Part shown: piece after piece, positions 8,857-18,453 of the stretch
How positions within the stretch are numbered: the first letter of the stretch is position 1
Layout of the letters: every line of letters begins with the position of its first letter
Assembly (NCBI RefSeq): GCF_028288465.1
Contig: NZ_JAQBNR010000011.1
Coordinates: 62,001-126,000 of the forward strand
From: Ferruginibacter sp.
GTDB taxonomy: Bacteria; Bacteroidota; Bacteroidia; Chitinophagales; Chitinophagaceae
Length of the DNA: 64,000 nucleotides
Direction of reading: 5' to 3'
The notes under the pieces: model-generated
Told to the model about the DNA's origin: nothing
The model's input: the letters and a program-made list of their open reading frames with translations, nothing else
The model's database searches: none
Translations under genes and position numbers: made by a program

Positions 8857-9383
8857 GACTGGCTTATTTTCTCCATTAAATTATTTAAAAGGGATTGCAG
8901 CGCTTGGATAGTTGCCGCATCTGTTATGGTGCCGTCGGGGCTCATTTTATTTTTGATGTTGCCAATACTTATAGAAGATTGTGCATCGAACCTGGTGCCC
9001 AATGCGGTAAGGGTTAACAGTAAAGAAGCGAGTGCTTTATCACCACCTGAATAGAGCGGAGAAGCACTGATTGCTGCAATTGGTTTTTCATTGAGCTCAC
9101 CGGATGATACCAGCCAATCCAATGCATTTTTTAATGAGCCGGGTATTCCAAATGCATATTCCGGCGTTGAAAAAATAACGCCAGCCGCCTTGCTAATTTG
9201 TTTACGGAAATCATTTACAAATTTATCGCCTGCTTCTATATCAGGACTAAAGTGGGGTAGCTTTTCAAGCCCGTTTACTATGCTGATGTGTACGTTTTCC
9301 GGTGCTAATGCGGCAATGGTTTTCAGGATATTTGTGTTGGAGGAAGTTGACTTTAAACTTCCTGAAATGGCTGCAATATTCAT
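8853..9383 (-). CDS. NAD(P)H-dependent FMN reductase family protein
   Basis: A 176-residue flavodoxin-like protein. The phosphate-binding loop for FMN is SGSLKSTSSN (residues 7-16), and the second FMN contact is STPEYAFGIPGSLKNALDW. It fits the NADPH-dependent FMN reductase (SsuE/ArsH/chromate reductase) superfamily; the substrate cannot be told from sequence. It converges on the GlxA regulator with overlapping stop codons (8853-8856). Confidence 0.85.
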   Translation of the reverse strand: MNIAAISGSLKSTSSNTNILKTIAALAPENVHISIVNGLEKLPHFSPDIEAGDKFVNDFRKQISKAAGVIFSTPEYAFGIPGSLKNALDWLVSSGELNEKPIAAISASPLYSGGDKALASLLLTLTALGTRFDAQSSISIGNIKNKMSPDGTITDAATIQALQSLLNNLMEKISQS

Positions 9384-9712
9384 GCTGTTATATTTTGAAA
9401 TGCGATGTCGACTGCAAAATACTATGAAATAATTTTATTCAATAAAATCTGTGTGTTAAATGCCTGCTTGTTGAACCTTAACAAAAAATCTCAAAAAGCC
9501 CGGCCATAATCAACTGCCCAATGGCTGCCGGATAGGAGACGAATGGCGGGAGTAACCCTGGCGACGGTTGTAAACCCGGCCAGCGGTCGGGGAGGGCTTG
9601 CAACGGATAGCAGGAACAACAGCACAGGGAAAAATGAATGTTCACAGTCCCAAATTGAATGCATAAAAAATGCCGCCATTCGCAGGCGGCATTTTTGTAA
9701 ACAACTTCTGAT
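9384..9712. other. intergenic region with a GC-rich unexplained block
   Basis: 329 bp without a convincing gene. Positions 9495-9625 are markedly GC-richer than the flanks, hold the heptamer CCCGGCC twice (9499-9505, 9575-9581), and give only short open frames without recognisable protein. A terminator closes the right end. Confidence 0.4.
9664..9697 (-). terminator. terminator of the efflux operon
   Basis: Perfect 7-bp stem TGCCGCC / GGCGGCA (9671-9677 and 9685-9691), followed on the minus strand by a run of T residues. It lies 16 nt past the RND permease stop codon. Confidence 0.8.
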
Positions 9713-12700
9713 TTATAACCAGCTTCCGTTCCAGGTTTTGCTGGAGGCGGTATCATTTTGTAATCTTCTTTTTCTGCGTCTCACATCCCTGTTGTGCCGG
9801 AAGGCAGTGATAATCATCAGCGGCATAAACAAAAATATCAATGGCGGTATGCCCATAAAGCTGATCCATTTACCGCCGAACATATTGCGCATCGGGCGTT
9901 TTAATCTTTCAGCAATCAGGTACATCGCGGGTACAATTACCAGGGTCATAAAGAAGGCGAATGCCAAACCAAAGATGATCGTCCAGCTCAATGGTTTCCA
10001 GAATGCCACGTTATCGCCACCAAAATAAATGTGCGGATTTAATTCGGAAAACAACGTGACAAAGTTAATGTTGAAACCTACTGCAATCGGGATAAAAGCA
10101 AGGATGGCTGCGAGGGCGGTTAACAATACCGGGATGATGCGTGTTTTACCGGCTTGTATTACTGCTTCCCTTGTTTTCATGCCGCGACCTCTTAATTCAT
10201 CTGCAAACTCTATCACCAAAATGCCATTTTTTACCACGATACCGGCAAGACCTACGATACCCAAACCGGTCATTAAAACAGACACTTCCATACCAGTTAT
10301 GGCGAAGCCAAGGAGCACACCTATTACACTAAAAATAATTTCGGTAAGAATGATAATCGGTTTGCTCACACTGTTAAATTGTATTACCAGTACCAGTAAA
10401 ATCAACCCTAATGCATAAGCCAGGGCTCTTGAAAGAAAGGCACCTGTTTCTGCCTGTTGTTCGCCTTCCCCGGTTTGTTTAATTGTAACACCGTCTGCTT
10501 TTCCTTTAAAGGCATTAATGTAGTTGGTAATAATGGCATTTACAGAAGTGGCATTGTATCCTTTTGTAGTAAGCACATTGCTGCGCAGTGTAATGACACG
10601 TTTTTGATTTTTACGTTTGATACTTCCAAACGTACTGGTGGGTTCTATTTTAACGAGTGCACTGATGGGAATATTTTTTACAGCTCCTCCAACGGCCATG
10701 TCGCGGAAAGATACCCGCATATTTAAGAGGTTGCTTAAATCCTTTCGCTGCAGTTCATTGTTGCGCAACTGAATTTTATATTCGTCTTTTCCTTCTTTAA
10801 TTTTTGATATTTCACGGCCAAATAAACCGGTACGGATTGCCTGGCCAATCTGGGCCGAAGACACTCCTTGTATCAATGCACGCTCCCTGTCAACAGTCAA
10901 TGTTATTTCAGGATTGTTTAAATCAACATCCATTTTCAATTCCTCTACACCGGGCACCTGTATAGAGTCTAAATAATTTTTAAGGTTAACCGCCGTTTTC
11001 ACCAGGCCATCAAAATCTTCACTGGACACTTCAATGTTTATCGGTGGATCAGTAGGCGGACCACTGCTTTCCTGGTCAACACTTATTTCAGCACCTGGTA
11101 TGCCTTTCATTTCAGCCCGTATCTCATCAAGATAGGGTTTGGTTGATTTACCATGTCTTTTTTCGTATTCTACAAATGATACCTGTATACGGCCCAGTTC
11201 GCTTCGTGTGCTCCTGTCGCCGCTGGAAGGGTCGCCTGCGCCAATGGCCACGTTGCTGATGACACTCTCAACAATGGGATTTTGTTTGTTGGTTTCGGGA
11301 TCTACGCCCAACACTCTGTTCACTCTTTTTTCGAGCAGATGGGTCACCGAATCGGTATACTCTACACTGGTACCTACGGGCAATTTCAGGTACACAAAAA
11401 TCTGGTTTGGATCTGCCTTTGGAAAAAATGCGATTCCTACACGTCCGCTTTGTATTGATAATACAAATACAATTACCGAAATTATTAACAACCCGACGGT
11501 ACCTAATAAAAGATGCACCGGCCGCCAGCCCTTTAATGCCCAGCGTAATAAATTTTCGTAATGCCCCATAATCCATGGTAATGCATGGTTTTGAAAATAA
11601 TGAATGGCATCTGTAAGAAAATATTTATTTAATACCACCAGCAGCATAAAGAAAATGAGCAGGTTGCCCAGGAAGGTAAACCCGGTAACATCCAGTAAAA
11701 CACCGGCTGCTACGGCAATCCAAAAAGCAGGTTTTTTAAAGATCGCTGATTTTGGTTCTTTCGCTTCACCTTCGGGGTGGTTCATAAAGTCTACTGCAAA
11801 AACGGGATTCATTATAAACGCAACTACCAGTGATGCTGCTAACGTAAAGATGAGCATGGTTGGTAAATACACCATAAAGCGGCCAATAATTCCAGGCCAG
11901 AACAGCAGTGGAAAGAAAGGCGCCAGCGTTGTGAGCGTACCAGCTAATACCGGTATGAAGACTTCGCCTGCAGCCATTTTGGCTGAGGTATTAATTGTCA
12001 TTCTTCCTGCCCCCTGTACAAATATGCGGTGGGTATTTTCTATTACAACAATGGCGTCATCCACAATAATACCGAGGCCAAATAATAACGCAAACAGCAC
12101 GATAAAGTTGAGTGTAACATGGGTGCCTACGATGAGATCCGCACCTGGTAAAAATACAAATGCCAGGAACATGCTCAACGGTACAGACAGCGCCACAAAG
12201 AAGGCGTTGGTTACCCCCATAAAAAACATCAGTACAATCAATACCAAAATAAAACCGATGATGATGGAAGTTACCAGGTCATTAAATGAAGTCCTGGTTT
12301 TAATGCTTTGATCGCCGGTGATGACCGTTTTTAAATCTTCAGGATATAAAACACCTTTCGCTTCTGCTACTGCTTTTTTAATACCATCGCTTGTTTCAAT
12401 CAGGTTTTCGCCGCTGCGTTTAATAATGTTAAGTGTAACCACATTTTTGCCATCCAGCCGGGCGAAACTTTCGGCATCCTTTGTCGTGTCTTTTATAACG
12501 GCAATATCTTTTAAATAAATCGGCGCACCGCCTGTGTTGCGCACCAGCACTTCTTCAATATCGTATTTGGTTTTAAACTGGCCTTTCAGCTGCAGGTTAC
12601 GTTTCATAGAACCCACGTCCAGCAAGCCTCCGGAGATATCCATGTTTTCCCTTTGTACCGCATTTGCGATATCATCAAAGGTTACGCCTGCGGTTTGCAT

Positions 12701-13318
12701 ACGGTAGTTGTCTACGTTAATCTGAAATTCCCGTTCAGGAGCTCCAACTATATCAATGCGGTTAATTTGTGGCACATCTTCCAGTTTATCTTTTAAATCG
12801 TCCGCAAATTTTTTCAGCCGGGTCATGTCATAATCGCCACTCATGTTTACATACATAATCGGTACGTCGCTCAGGTTTACCTCCAAAGCCGTAGGTACCT
12901 GGGTAAGATCTGTTGGTAAATCCTGCTTGGCCTTATCCATGGCGTCCTTTACTTTTTGCAGCGCCACGTCGGTTTTAACATCTGTATCAAACTCTACAAC
13001 TATGGCAGAATAGTCCTGCTGTGACGTGCTGGTAAATTTTTTGATCTTGGCACCGGTAATACCCTTTATCTGTTTTTCAAGGGGCCTTGTAACCAGGTTT
13101 TCTATATCCTTTGGCGAGTTACCTACATAAATTGTTTGTACATAAATAGTCGGTATCACAATATCCGGAAACTGTTCTTTGGGTAAAGTAACAAACTGGT
13201 AAATTCCCATCAGCGATACAAACAACATCACCAGGTAGATGGTGGTTTTGTTGCCGATACTCCAGGAGGTTGGTTTAAATTCTTTAAACTTGTTTTTAAT
13301 TTTTTCTATTGAACTCAT
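9713..13318 (-). CDS. RND-family efflux permease (AcrB/MexB-like)
   Basis: A 1201-residue inner-membrane proton antiporter of the hydrophobe/amphiphile efflux class, longer than the usual ~1040. It has N-terminal TM1 (about 22-42), a periplasmic porter half, and TM4 with the proton-relay pair in GLGIIVDDAIVVIENTHR. An extra hydrophobic insert (about 530-560) lies before the second half, and TM8-TM12 follow (IILTEIIFSVIGVLLGF, VGLAGIVVKNGILVIEF). It is the last gene of tetR-tolC-MFP-RND and works with the adaptor and TolC upstream. The basic C-terminal tail is strain-type sequence. Confidence 0.93.
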   Translation of the reverse strand: MSSIEKIKNKFKEFKPTSWSIGNKTTIYLVMLFVSLMGIYQFVTLPKEQFPDIVIPTIYVQTIYVGNSPKDIENLVTRPLEKQIKGITGAKIKKFTSTSQQDYSAIVVEFDTDVKTDVALQKVKDAMDKAKQDLPTDLTQVPTALEVNLSDVPIMYVNMSGDYDMTRLKKFADDLKDKLEDVPQINRIDIVGAPEREFQINVDNYRMQTAGVTFDDIANAVQRENMDISGGLLDVGSMKRNLQLKGQFKTKYDIEEVLVRNTGGAPIYLKDIAVIKDTTKDAESFARLDGKNVVTLNIIKRSGENLIETSDGIKKAVAEAKGVLYPEDLKTVITGDQSIKTRTSFNDLVTSIIIGFILVLIVLMFFMGVTNAFFVALSVPLSMFLAFVFLPGADLIVGTHVTLNFIVLFALLFGLGIIVDDAIVVIENTHRIFVQGAGRMTINTSAKMAAGEVFIPVLAGTLTTLAPFFPLLFWPGIIGRFMVYLPTMLIFTLAASLVVAFIMNPVFAVDFMNHPEGEAKEPKSAIFKKPAFWIAVAAGVLLDVTGFTFLGNLLIFFMLLVVLNKYFLTDAIHYFQNHALPWIMGHYENLLRWALKGWRPVHLLLGTVGLLIISVIVFVLSIQSGRVGIAFFPKADPNQIFVYLKLPVGTSVEYTDSVTHLLEKRVNRVLGVDPETNKQNPIVESVISNVAIGAGDPSSGDRSTRSELGRIQVSFVEYEKRHGKSTKPYLDEIRAEMKGIPGAEISVDQESSGPPTDPPINIEVSSEDFDGLVKTAVNLKNYLDSIQVPGVEELKMDVDLNNPEITLTVDRERALIQGVSSAQIGQAIRTGLFGREISKIKEGKDEYKIQLRNNELQRKDLSNLLNMRVSFRDMAVGGAVKNIPISALVKIEPTSTFGSIKRKNQKRVITLRSNVLTTKGYNATSVNAIITNYINAFKGKADGVTIKQTGEGEQQAETGAFLSRALAYALGLILLVLVIQFNSVSKPIIILTEIIFSVIGVLLGFAITGMEVSVLMTGLGIVGLAGIVVKNGILVIEFADELRGRGMKTREAVIQAGKTRIIPVLLTALAAILAFIPIAVGFNINFVTLFSELNPHIYFGGDNVAFWKPLSWTIIFGLAFAFFMTLVIVPAMYLIAERLKRPMRNMFGGKWISFMGIPPLIFLFMPLMIITAFRHNRDVRRRKRRLQNDTASSKTWNGSWL

Positions 13319-13531
13319 ACAAATTAGTTTTACGCCCGATCTCCAAAAAGAGTTGGTGCGATTGTGTTTTATGTGTCTTGTTCCTGATGTTACTTTTATG
13401 AATTTGTCTGTCCGGGCTTCAGTATTTCATGTCATCATCGTTGTGTCACTCCCTTGTACACCAAACCACTGTGGAACGCCTTCAAATTGAATGGTGAACT
13501 GTCTTTGGCTCCCCTTCAGGAGAAGGAGGAA
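13319..13531. other. spacer inside the efflux operon
   Basis: 213 bp between the adaptor and permease genes, long for this operon. It contains the arms CTCCCCTTCAGG and GAGAAGGAGG near 13510-13530, which can fold, and no gene that I can support. The stretch may be an intergenic repeat or a processing site. Confidence 0.3.
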
Positions 13532-14725
13532 TTATTTCAGCGTCACTAACTGCCCTTCGTACAAACTCCCGAATCCTTCAGTAATCAATACATCGCCGGC
13601 TTTTAAACCTGTTTTTACTTCCAGCGAATCGCCATTCAACTGGCCAATATTCACGGTTCTTTTATGCGCAATCATTTTACCATTCTCGGTAGTTGCCACC
13701 ATCACAAACTTTCCTTTCTCATCGTTCTGCAATGTGTTCAACGGAACAACAATGGTATTGGATGCTCCATAATCCTTGATCTTCATCAGGGCTATCTGGT
13801 TTGGTTTAAGCGATGGGTCAGCAGGCAGTTTTGCTTCCACAACAAATCCCCTGTTGATGACATCAATAGAAGCGCCTACAAAACTTACATTGGCGTTAAT
13901 CGTTTTGTTGGCATCCGGAAGCTGAATGATTATAGGACTTCCTTTACTTACAGAGCCGAGATAATTTTCAGGAATATTGCCGGTGACTTTCAGCTGGCTG
14001 TTGTTTACAATTTTTATAACACCAGACCCGGGGCTGCCAAATGATTCGCCCATCTTTACCGTTACCTGGTCGGCAATGCCATTAACATCACTGTATACCA
14101 AGGAGGTGTTGGCTTGTTCCTGCACAGCCTTTACATTTTCTTCACTGGCCTGTAATTGGTTTTCCAAAGTAGCTACATTGTTCTTTGCAGTAATCAATTG
14201 CACTTCAGTGCCAATACCCTGGTCCCATAAATTTTTCTGGCGCTGGTAAATGTTTTTTGCATAGCTCAGCTGCGTTTTAATGCTTTCCAGGCCTTGTCTT
14301 GCTGCTACTACGTTTTGCTGCACTACCGCATTATCCAGCTTCAATAACAGCTGGCCTTTTTTTACCTGCTGGCCCTGCTTTACGTAGATAGCTTTTACTT
14401 GTCCGGGTGCACCACGTGGCGTAACATAGCTTACATTTTCAGCATCAATTCGTCCCTGCAGTTCAATGTAGTGAGCGAAGTCACTGGTAGCTAAAGTTTG
14501 CACTGCTACCAGTTTTGCTTTTTGTTGTGCTGCTGCACTGGTATCAATTTTAGCAAGATCCGTTTCAAGACTGGTAATCTTTGAATCCAGTTTATCTTTT
14601 TCGCCTTTTAATTTTTCAAGGGCTGCTTTTTTATCATTCAAATTTGCATTGCTGTCTTTTTTACTATCGCCGCAACTGCACAATAATATCAATGCAGCAG
14701 CTGGTATCGCTACAAATTGTTTCAT
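13532..14725 (-). CDS. RND efflux periplasmic adaptor (membrane fusion protein), lipoprotein
   Basis: About 397 residues from the ATG at 14725, which gives a clean lipoprotein signal (MKQFVAIPAAALILLCSC). An upstream in-frame ATG at 14773 would add 16 polar residues. After the anchor comes a short coiled coil (KLKGEKDKLDSKITSLETDL), then lipoyl, alpha-hairpin, beta-barrel and membrane-proximal parts of a HlyD/AcrA-type adaptor. It bridges the RND permease and the TolC protein encoded on either side. Confidence 0.9.
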   Translation of the reverse strand: MKQFVAIPAAALILLCSCGDSKKDSNANLNDKKAALEKLKGEKDKLDSKITSLETDLAKIDTSAAAQQKAKLVAVQTLATSDFAHYIELQGRIDAENVSYVTPRGAPGQVKAIYVKQGQQVKKGQLLLKLDNAVVQQNVVAARQGLESIKTQLSYAKNIYQRQKNLWDQGIGTEVQLITAKNNVATLENQLQASEENVKAVQEQANTSLVYSDVNGIADQVTVKMGESFGSPGSGVIKIVNNSQLKVTGNIPENYLGSVSKGSPIIIQLPDANKTINANVSFVGASIDVINRGFVVEAKLPADPSLKPNQIALMKIKDYGASNTIVVPLNTLQNDEKGKFVMVATTENGKMIAHKRTVNIGQLNGDSLEVKTGLKAGDVLITEGFGSLYEGQLVTLK

Positions 14726-14783
14726 GGTTGTATGGTTCATTATTTTATTCACGTTGTTAGTTTTATTGATCATGAGTTTATAT

Positions 14784-16121
14784 TTAGTTCAGCTTGCCCG
14801 TTGCTTTTAAAAAATCAATCCTGGCAATAATGGCATCATAGAGAGCGCTGATGTAATTTGTTTGCGCCGTTTTTAAATCAACCTGTGCCGTATTTATTTC
14901 TGTCGTACTTCCGGTACCTACTTCGTATTTCTTTTTGGTTTGCTCATACACCGTTTCTGCCAGGGCCATGTTTTTCTTCTGATAATCGATGGTGGCAATA
15001 GCCGTAATAAAATTATTTTTAGCAGCTGTTACATCGTTGTCGATACTTATCTTTTGCGCTTCCAGTTGGTTTTGCGATTGTTGCAACGCAAGCCTTGCTC
15101 CTGCTATTTTAGCCCTTGTACTAAAGCCATTAAAGATTGGAATGGTAAGATTAAAACCTATAAAAGAGGTAGTAAACCAATCTCCGCTGCGTTTAAAAAA
15201 ATCAAACTGTGTACGTTGCGCCTGCTTGCTGTAATTGGCGTTAAAGCTTAAGGTTGGTATCTGGCTCAGTTGATACCTTTTTATATTAAAGCCATTTAAT
15301 TTGCTGGTTAATTCAGCCAGTTGATATTCCTTACGGTCGCTGTACTGATAGTTTGAACTTTCTAAAATGTTTTCTTTTAATTCGTTTTCACTCAAGGTGT
15401 CCGTTAGTTGAAGACTGTCTTTCATTGGCATACCCATCAATACTTTTAAACCTGCATATCCATTGGCGATGCTGTTGAGCGCCTTTAATTTTTCCGTTTC
15501 CAGGTTGGCTATCTGTACGGTTAATTTATCAACATCCACTTTTTCAGCAAAGCCGTTTTTGTAAATCTCTTTTGTGTCGTGCGACAGTTTTTCCAGCCGG
15601 GAAATGTTGGCATTTAATAACTCAATCTGCGTTTTACTTACCACCAGCTGGTAATAAATTTTATAAATATTGGCTTTGATGTTTTCCTCAGTAACCTCAG
15701 CAGCTTTTACCCTCAGGTCAATGCTGGTTTTGCGGGCCTGTAAACCAACAAATACCTGGCCGTCAAAAATTGTCTGGTTAAGCGATATGCCTCCGGTGGC
15801 AGAATATTTTGTTCCAAACTTTACAGGTATAAAAGTGCCAGCCGGTGCGCCAAAAAATTCACCGGGCAACAACGAGGTGGGGATATTTAAGTAATCATTA
15901 AATGCCCCTGTTGCTTTTATACTCGGATAAGCTGCTGCTGTAATGTCCTTATTGGTTTGCTGCTGTACCAATATATCGAGCAATGCGTTTTTGACCTGTA
16001 CTGCATTTTTCAACCCATATTCTACAGCCTGTTTTGCCGACAATTGATTTACCTGTTGTGCCTTCACGATGCTGCCAATCATTAGCAATGCCGCGATCAT
16101 TATTCCTGTTAGTTTTCTCAT
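14784..16121 (-). CDS. TolC-family outer-membrane efflux protein
   Basis: About 445 residues. The ATG at 16121 gives a signal peptide (MRKLTGIMIAALLMIGSIVKAQ) and lies one base after the tetR stop codon. An ATG at 16136 overlaps tetR. The mature protein shows two repeats of long amphipathic helices with the OEP-typical GTGSTTEINTAQVDL segment near the end. It forms the trimeric outer-membrane duct of the pump. Confidence 0.9.
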   Translation of the reverse strand: MRKLTGIMIAALLMIGSIVKAQQVNQLSAKQAVEYGLKNAVQVKNALLDILVQQQTNKDITAAAYPSIKATGAFNDYLNIPTSLLPGEFFGAPAGTFIPVKFGTKYSATGGISLNQTIFDGQVFVGLQARKTSIDLRVKAAEVTEENIKANIYKIYYQLVVSKTQIELLNANISRLEKLSHDTKEIYKNGFAEKVDVDKLTVQIANLETEKLKALNSIANGYAGLKVLMGMPMKDSLQLTDTLSENELKENILESSNYQYSDRKEYQLAELTSKLNGFNIKRYQLSQIPTLSFNANYSKQAQRTQFDFFKRSGDWFTTSFIGFNLTIPIFNGFSTRAKIAGARLALQQSQNQLEAQKISIDNDVTAAKNNFITAIATIDYQKKNMALAETVYEQTKKKYEVGTGSTTEINTAQVDLKTAQTNYISALYDAIIARIDFLKATGKLN

Positions 16122-16122
16122 A

Positions 16123-16764
16123 TTATTTTGTTGCATCTTTACTTTTATTAAGTCGCTCCTGCTGATATTTTACAATCATTTTATATCCTTTGGGAGAAGC
16201 TATTCCAAAAAGAAAATGAATAATAAATTCTTCTTCAATCTCTGCCATATTGTGTTTCATTTTTGATTGAAACTCGGGGTTGAAAGGAATCATAATGCTT
16301 TCCACCCTGAACCTTGAAATGATGTCGATATTGAGTTCGGGTCTGTATAATTCTTCCCTGATTCCCCTGACTACATTCGTGCGGATTACGTTGAACAGGT
16401 AATCATTTTTATGCGAATGAAATTTTTGAAACACTTTTGGAAAATATTTCTGCATATCAAATACCAGTGATGGGTTCATGGTGCTGAACATTTCCACCAC
16501 CTTGTCCATGGCCATAAATATTTCGTCAATGGCGTTTTTTGAATTCACCCGGTCGTATTCACAAATACTTTCATTTTTCCTGAACTCTGCGTCAATCACG
16601 GCATCTACCAGTTCATCCTTATCGGCATAATAATGGTAAATTGTTTTTTTACTGATGCCAAGGCTGTTGGCAATATCATCCATGCTTACACTGCGTAAGC
16701 CAAACTGCATAAAAAGCCCGTGCGCTTTTTGCTGAATCCGTTCACCTGTTTCTATATCTGCCAT
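16123..16764 (-). CDS. TetR/AcrR-family regulator of the efflux operon
   Basis: About 213 residues. The N-terminal HTH (residues 9-55; SMDDIANSLGISKKTIYHYYADKDEL) is typical of TetR/AcrR. The start at 16764 (MADIETGER) is chosen because the upstream ATG at 16776 falls inside the promoter's -7 element. The C-terminal ligand domain is divergent. It is first in the operon and probably represses it through the 28-bp inverted repeat upstream. The ligand is unknown. Confidence 0.9.
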   Translation of the reverse strand: MADIETGERIQQKAHGLFMQFGLRSVSMDDIANSLGISKKTIYHYYADKDELVDAVIDAEFRKNESICEYDRVNSKNAIDEIFMAMDKVVEMFSTMNPSLVFDMQKYFPKVFQKFHSHKNDYLFNVIRTNVVRGIREELYRPELNIDIISRFRVESIMIPFNPEFQSKMKHNMAEIEEEFIIHFLFGIASPKGYKMIVKYQQERLNKSKDATK

Positions 16765-16773
16765 AATGAAACG

Positions 16774-16810
16774 CAAAACTACGGAAACTTTTTATGTAAC
16801 CAAAGTTTCC
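16774..16810 (-). promoter_or_regulatory. efflux operon promoter with embedded TetR operator
   Basis: On the minus strand, TTTG (16801-16804), 19 nt spacer and TAGTTTTG (16774-16781) make a consensus Bacteroidota promoter. A perfect inverted repeat GGAAACTTT-N10-AAAGTTTCC (16783-16810) covers the -33 element and the spacer, the expected place for an autoregulatory TetR operator. Confidence 0.75.
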
Positions 16811-16999
16811 ATCCTTTTTTAAAACCATTCATAACAATTTTTTCATGTTAAGTAGGGCCTGCAGATTTTCCAGGTGAGGGAACAAATAAATTATTTTTGA
16901 TTGCTACGATGTTCAATTGAATACCTTCGGAAAATATTTGTTATCATATAATTTTAATTATCCTTCATCTATCCGTAGATTATAGATTTATTCAACAAC

Positions 17000-17617
17000 A
17001 TGGGTACTAAAGCCATTGCAATTGTTTTAGTTGTATCAATAGGCATAGTTTCAATATATAGCCGCTGTACCAAAGATGTGGTGGGATGTACGGGAAATTC
17101 TTATGCTTTTAAGGTGGATGCAAAAGTCTATCCCGACAAAGATTCTATTAATATTGGCGATACAATATGGGCAGAAATGAATTTTTCCTCTTCCCTTTTG
17201 GATCAGACAAATGAAATAGTTGATTTTAGTAATGCAAATAATTTGGGCACCGAGATGGGATTTGTAAAAGTTGTAAATGCGTCGCCTGTCGAGCTAAAGG
17301 ATGTGGTCAACGATTTTACATTTAAACTTGTTTTTGGCAAAGAATTGGGCTCACCAAATACGCAACTTTTAAAAGAATATTCGTTTCAGGAATTGGGTCA
17401 TAAGTATATGTTTAAACTTGCCATGATACCAAGAAGCAGCGGGACTTATCGGTTTAACATGGTGAAGGCAATAGACGTTTATAGAAATGGCAATGCCTGT
17501 CCCAAAGCCTCTTTTTACTATCAATTGTTTAATACTACCAATCAGCATTATTATTTATATCCCGGGGGGGCTGGCGTTACGCCTGCCGGCGCAGATTATT
17601 ATTTTTATGTGCGTTAA
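17000..17617 (+). CDS. exported hypothetical protein
   Basis: A 205-residue protein with an N-terminal hydrophobic segment (residues 4-20) followed by SRC, a weak lipoprotein site. The rest is beta-rich (YPDKDSINIGDTIWAEMNF; FKLAMIPRSSGTYRFNMV) and may be an Ig-like or jelly-roll fold. I do not recognise a family. The codons for the final PGGAG segment include a G7 run (17564-17570), but the frame continues sensibly to a natural end. Confidence 0.6.
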   Translation: MGTKAIAIVLVVSIGIVSIYSRCTKDVVGCTGNSYAFKVDAKVYPDKDSINIGDTIWAEMNFSSSLLDQTNEIVDFSNANNLGTEMGFVKVVNASPVELKDVVNDFTFKLVFGKELGSPNTQLLKEYSFQELGHKYMFKLAMIPRSSGTYRFNMVKAIDVYRNGNACPKASFYYQLFNTTNQHYYLYPGGAGVTPAGADYYFYVR

Positions 17618-17738
17618 ATAGCGGTGAAATAATTTGAAATAATATTGCTATTATAATACTCCAATTCCTCAAAGCGCTTTGGATTTGCCCAGCCGCTTTG
17701 TTGTTTTTCTTCTTTATTATAAAGGCTGTGCAATAAAG

Positions 17739-17746
17739 TATCTTTG
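17739..17746 (+). promoter_or_regulatory. -7 element TATCTTTG of the DUF502 gene
   Basis: Perfect TAnnTTTG match 17 nt before the ATG. No clear -33 TTTG at the usual distance. Confidence 0.45.
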
Positions 17747-17763
17747 TTTGTCAAACTATTTTT

Positions 17764-18417
17764 ATGCAACAACCATTTACTTATAAACGCTTATTTCAAT
17801 ATTTTTTGCAGGGTTTGCTGATTGTGGCGCCTATCGCCATTACTTTTTGGGCCATTGCTTCCATATTTGGTTTTATAGATGGCATTTTACCCAACCTTAT
17901 CCACTTCATTTTTCCCAGCCTGATGGAAGATGCGCAGGGCAATATCAGGCGTATTCCCGGGGTAGGTTTTATATTGGTGATTTCGATGGTGTTACTGATC
18001 GGTTATGTCTCTTCTTCCTATATTTTTACCAAAATTGTCGATGTATTCGACCGGGTGCTTGAAAAAACACCTGGAATAAAGTTCGTTTATTCCACCCTGA
18101 AAGATTTTTTTGAGGCGTTTGCGGGAGAAAAGAAGAAATTTACCAACAATGTGTTGGCCAATGTAGATGACAATGACGTTTGGCGTGTTGGATTCATCAC
18201 ACAAGATGATATGGAGGAATTTGGTTTTAAAGATTATGTAGCGGTGTATATACCGATGGCTTATTCCGTTGCCGGTAATGTGTACATTATTCCAAAGAGT
18301 CGTGTAAAGCCTATCACCAATATCAGTGCGGCCCAAACAATGAAGTTTGCGGTAAGTGGTGGCGTTACAGATGTTGTGGAACCGCATGGCAAGGAATTTT
18401 TTAATCCTGCTAAATAA
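17764..18417 (+). CDS. DUF502 family membrane protein
   Basis: A 217-residue protein with two hydrophobic segments (about 15-40 and 60-85), the second followed by SSYIFTKIVDVFDRVLEKTPGIKFVYSTLKDF, and a soluble C-terminal domain with VAVYIPMAYSVAGNVYIIPKSRV, all characteristic of DUF502. The family is widespread in bacteria; its role is unknown, though plant relatives are the COV membrane proteins. The next gene starts 36 nt downstream. Confidence 0.85.
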   Translation: MQQPFTYKRLFQYFLQGLLIVAPIAITFWAIASIFGFIDGILPNLIHFIFPSLMEDAQGNIRRIPGVGFILVISMVLLIGYVSSSYIFTKIVDVFDRVLEKTPGIKFVYSTLKDFFEAFAGEKKKFTNNVLANVDDNDVWRVGFITQDDMEEFGFKDYVAVYIPMAYSVAGNVYIIPKSRVKPITNISAAQTMKFAVSGGVTDVVEPHGKEFFNPAK

Positions 18418-18453
18418 AAAAATTGTAATACTTTTCGGCTGTCAAACATTTTA

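Noticed and set aside
9478-9756. Minus-strand frame overlapping the 3' end of the RND gene
   Set aside because: No promoter, improbable composition, and it runs through the terminator at 9664-9697.
11604-12311. 235-codon plus-strand frame inside the RND gene
   Set aside because: It is antisense to a well-supported gene and its composition (Ser/Thr/Lys-rich) mirrors the real frame.
17564-17570. G7 run in the gene at 17000 as a possible phase-variable tract
   Set aside because: The frame continues sensibly past the run to a natural end, so there is no evidence of switching.
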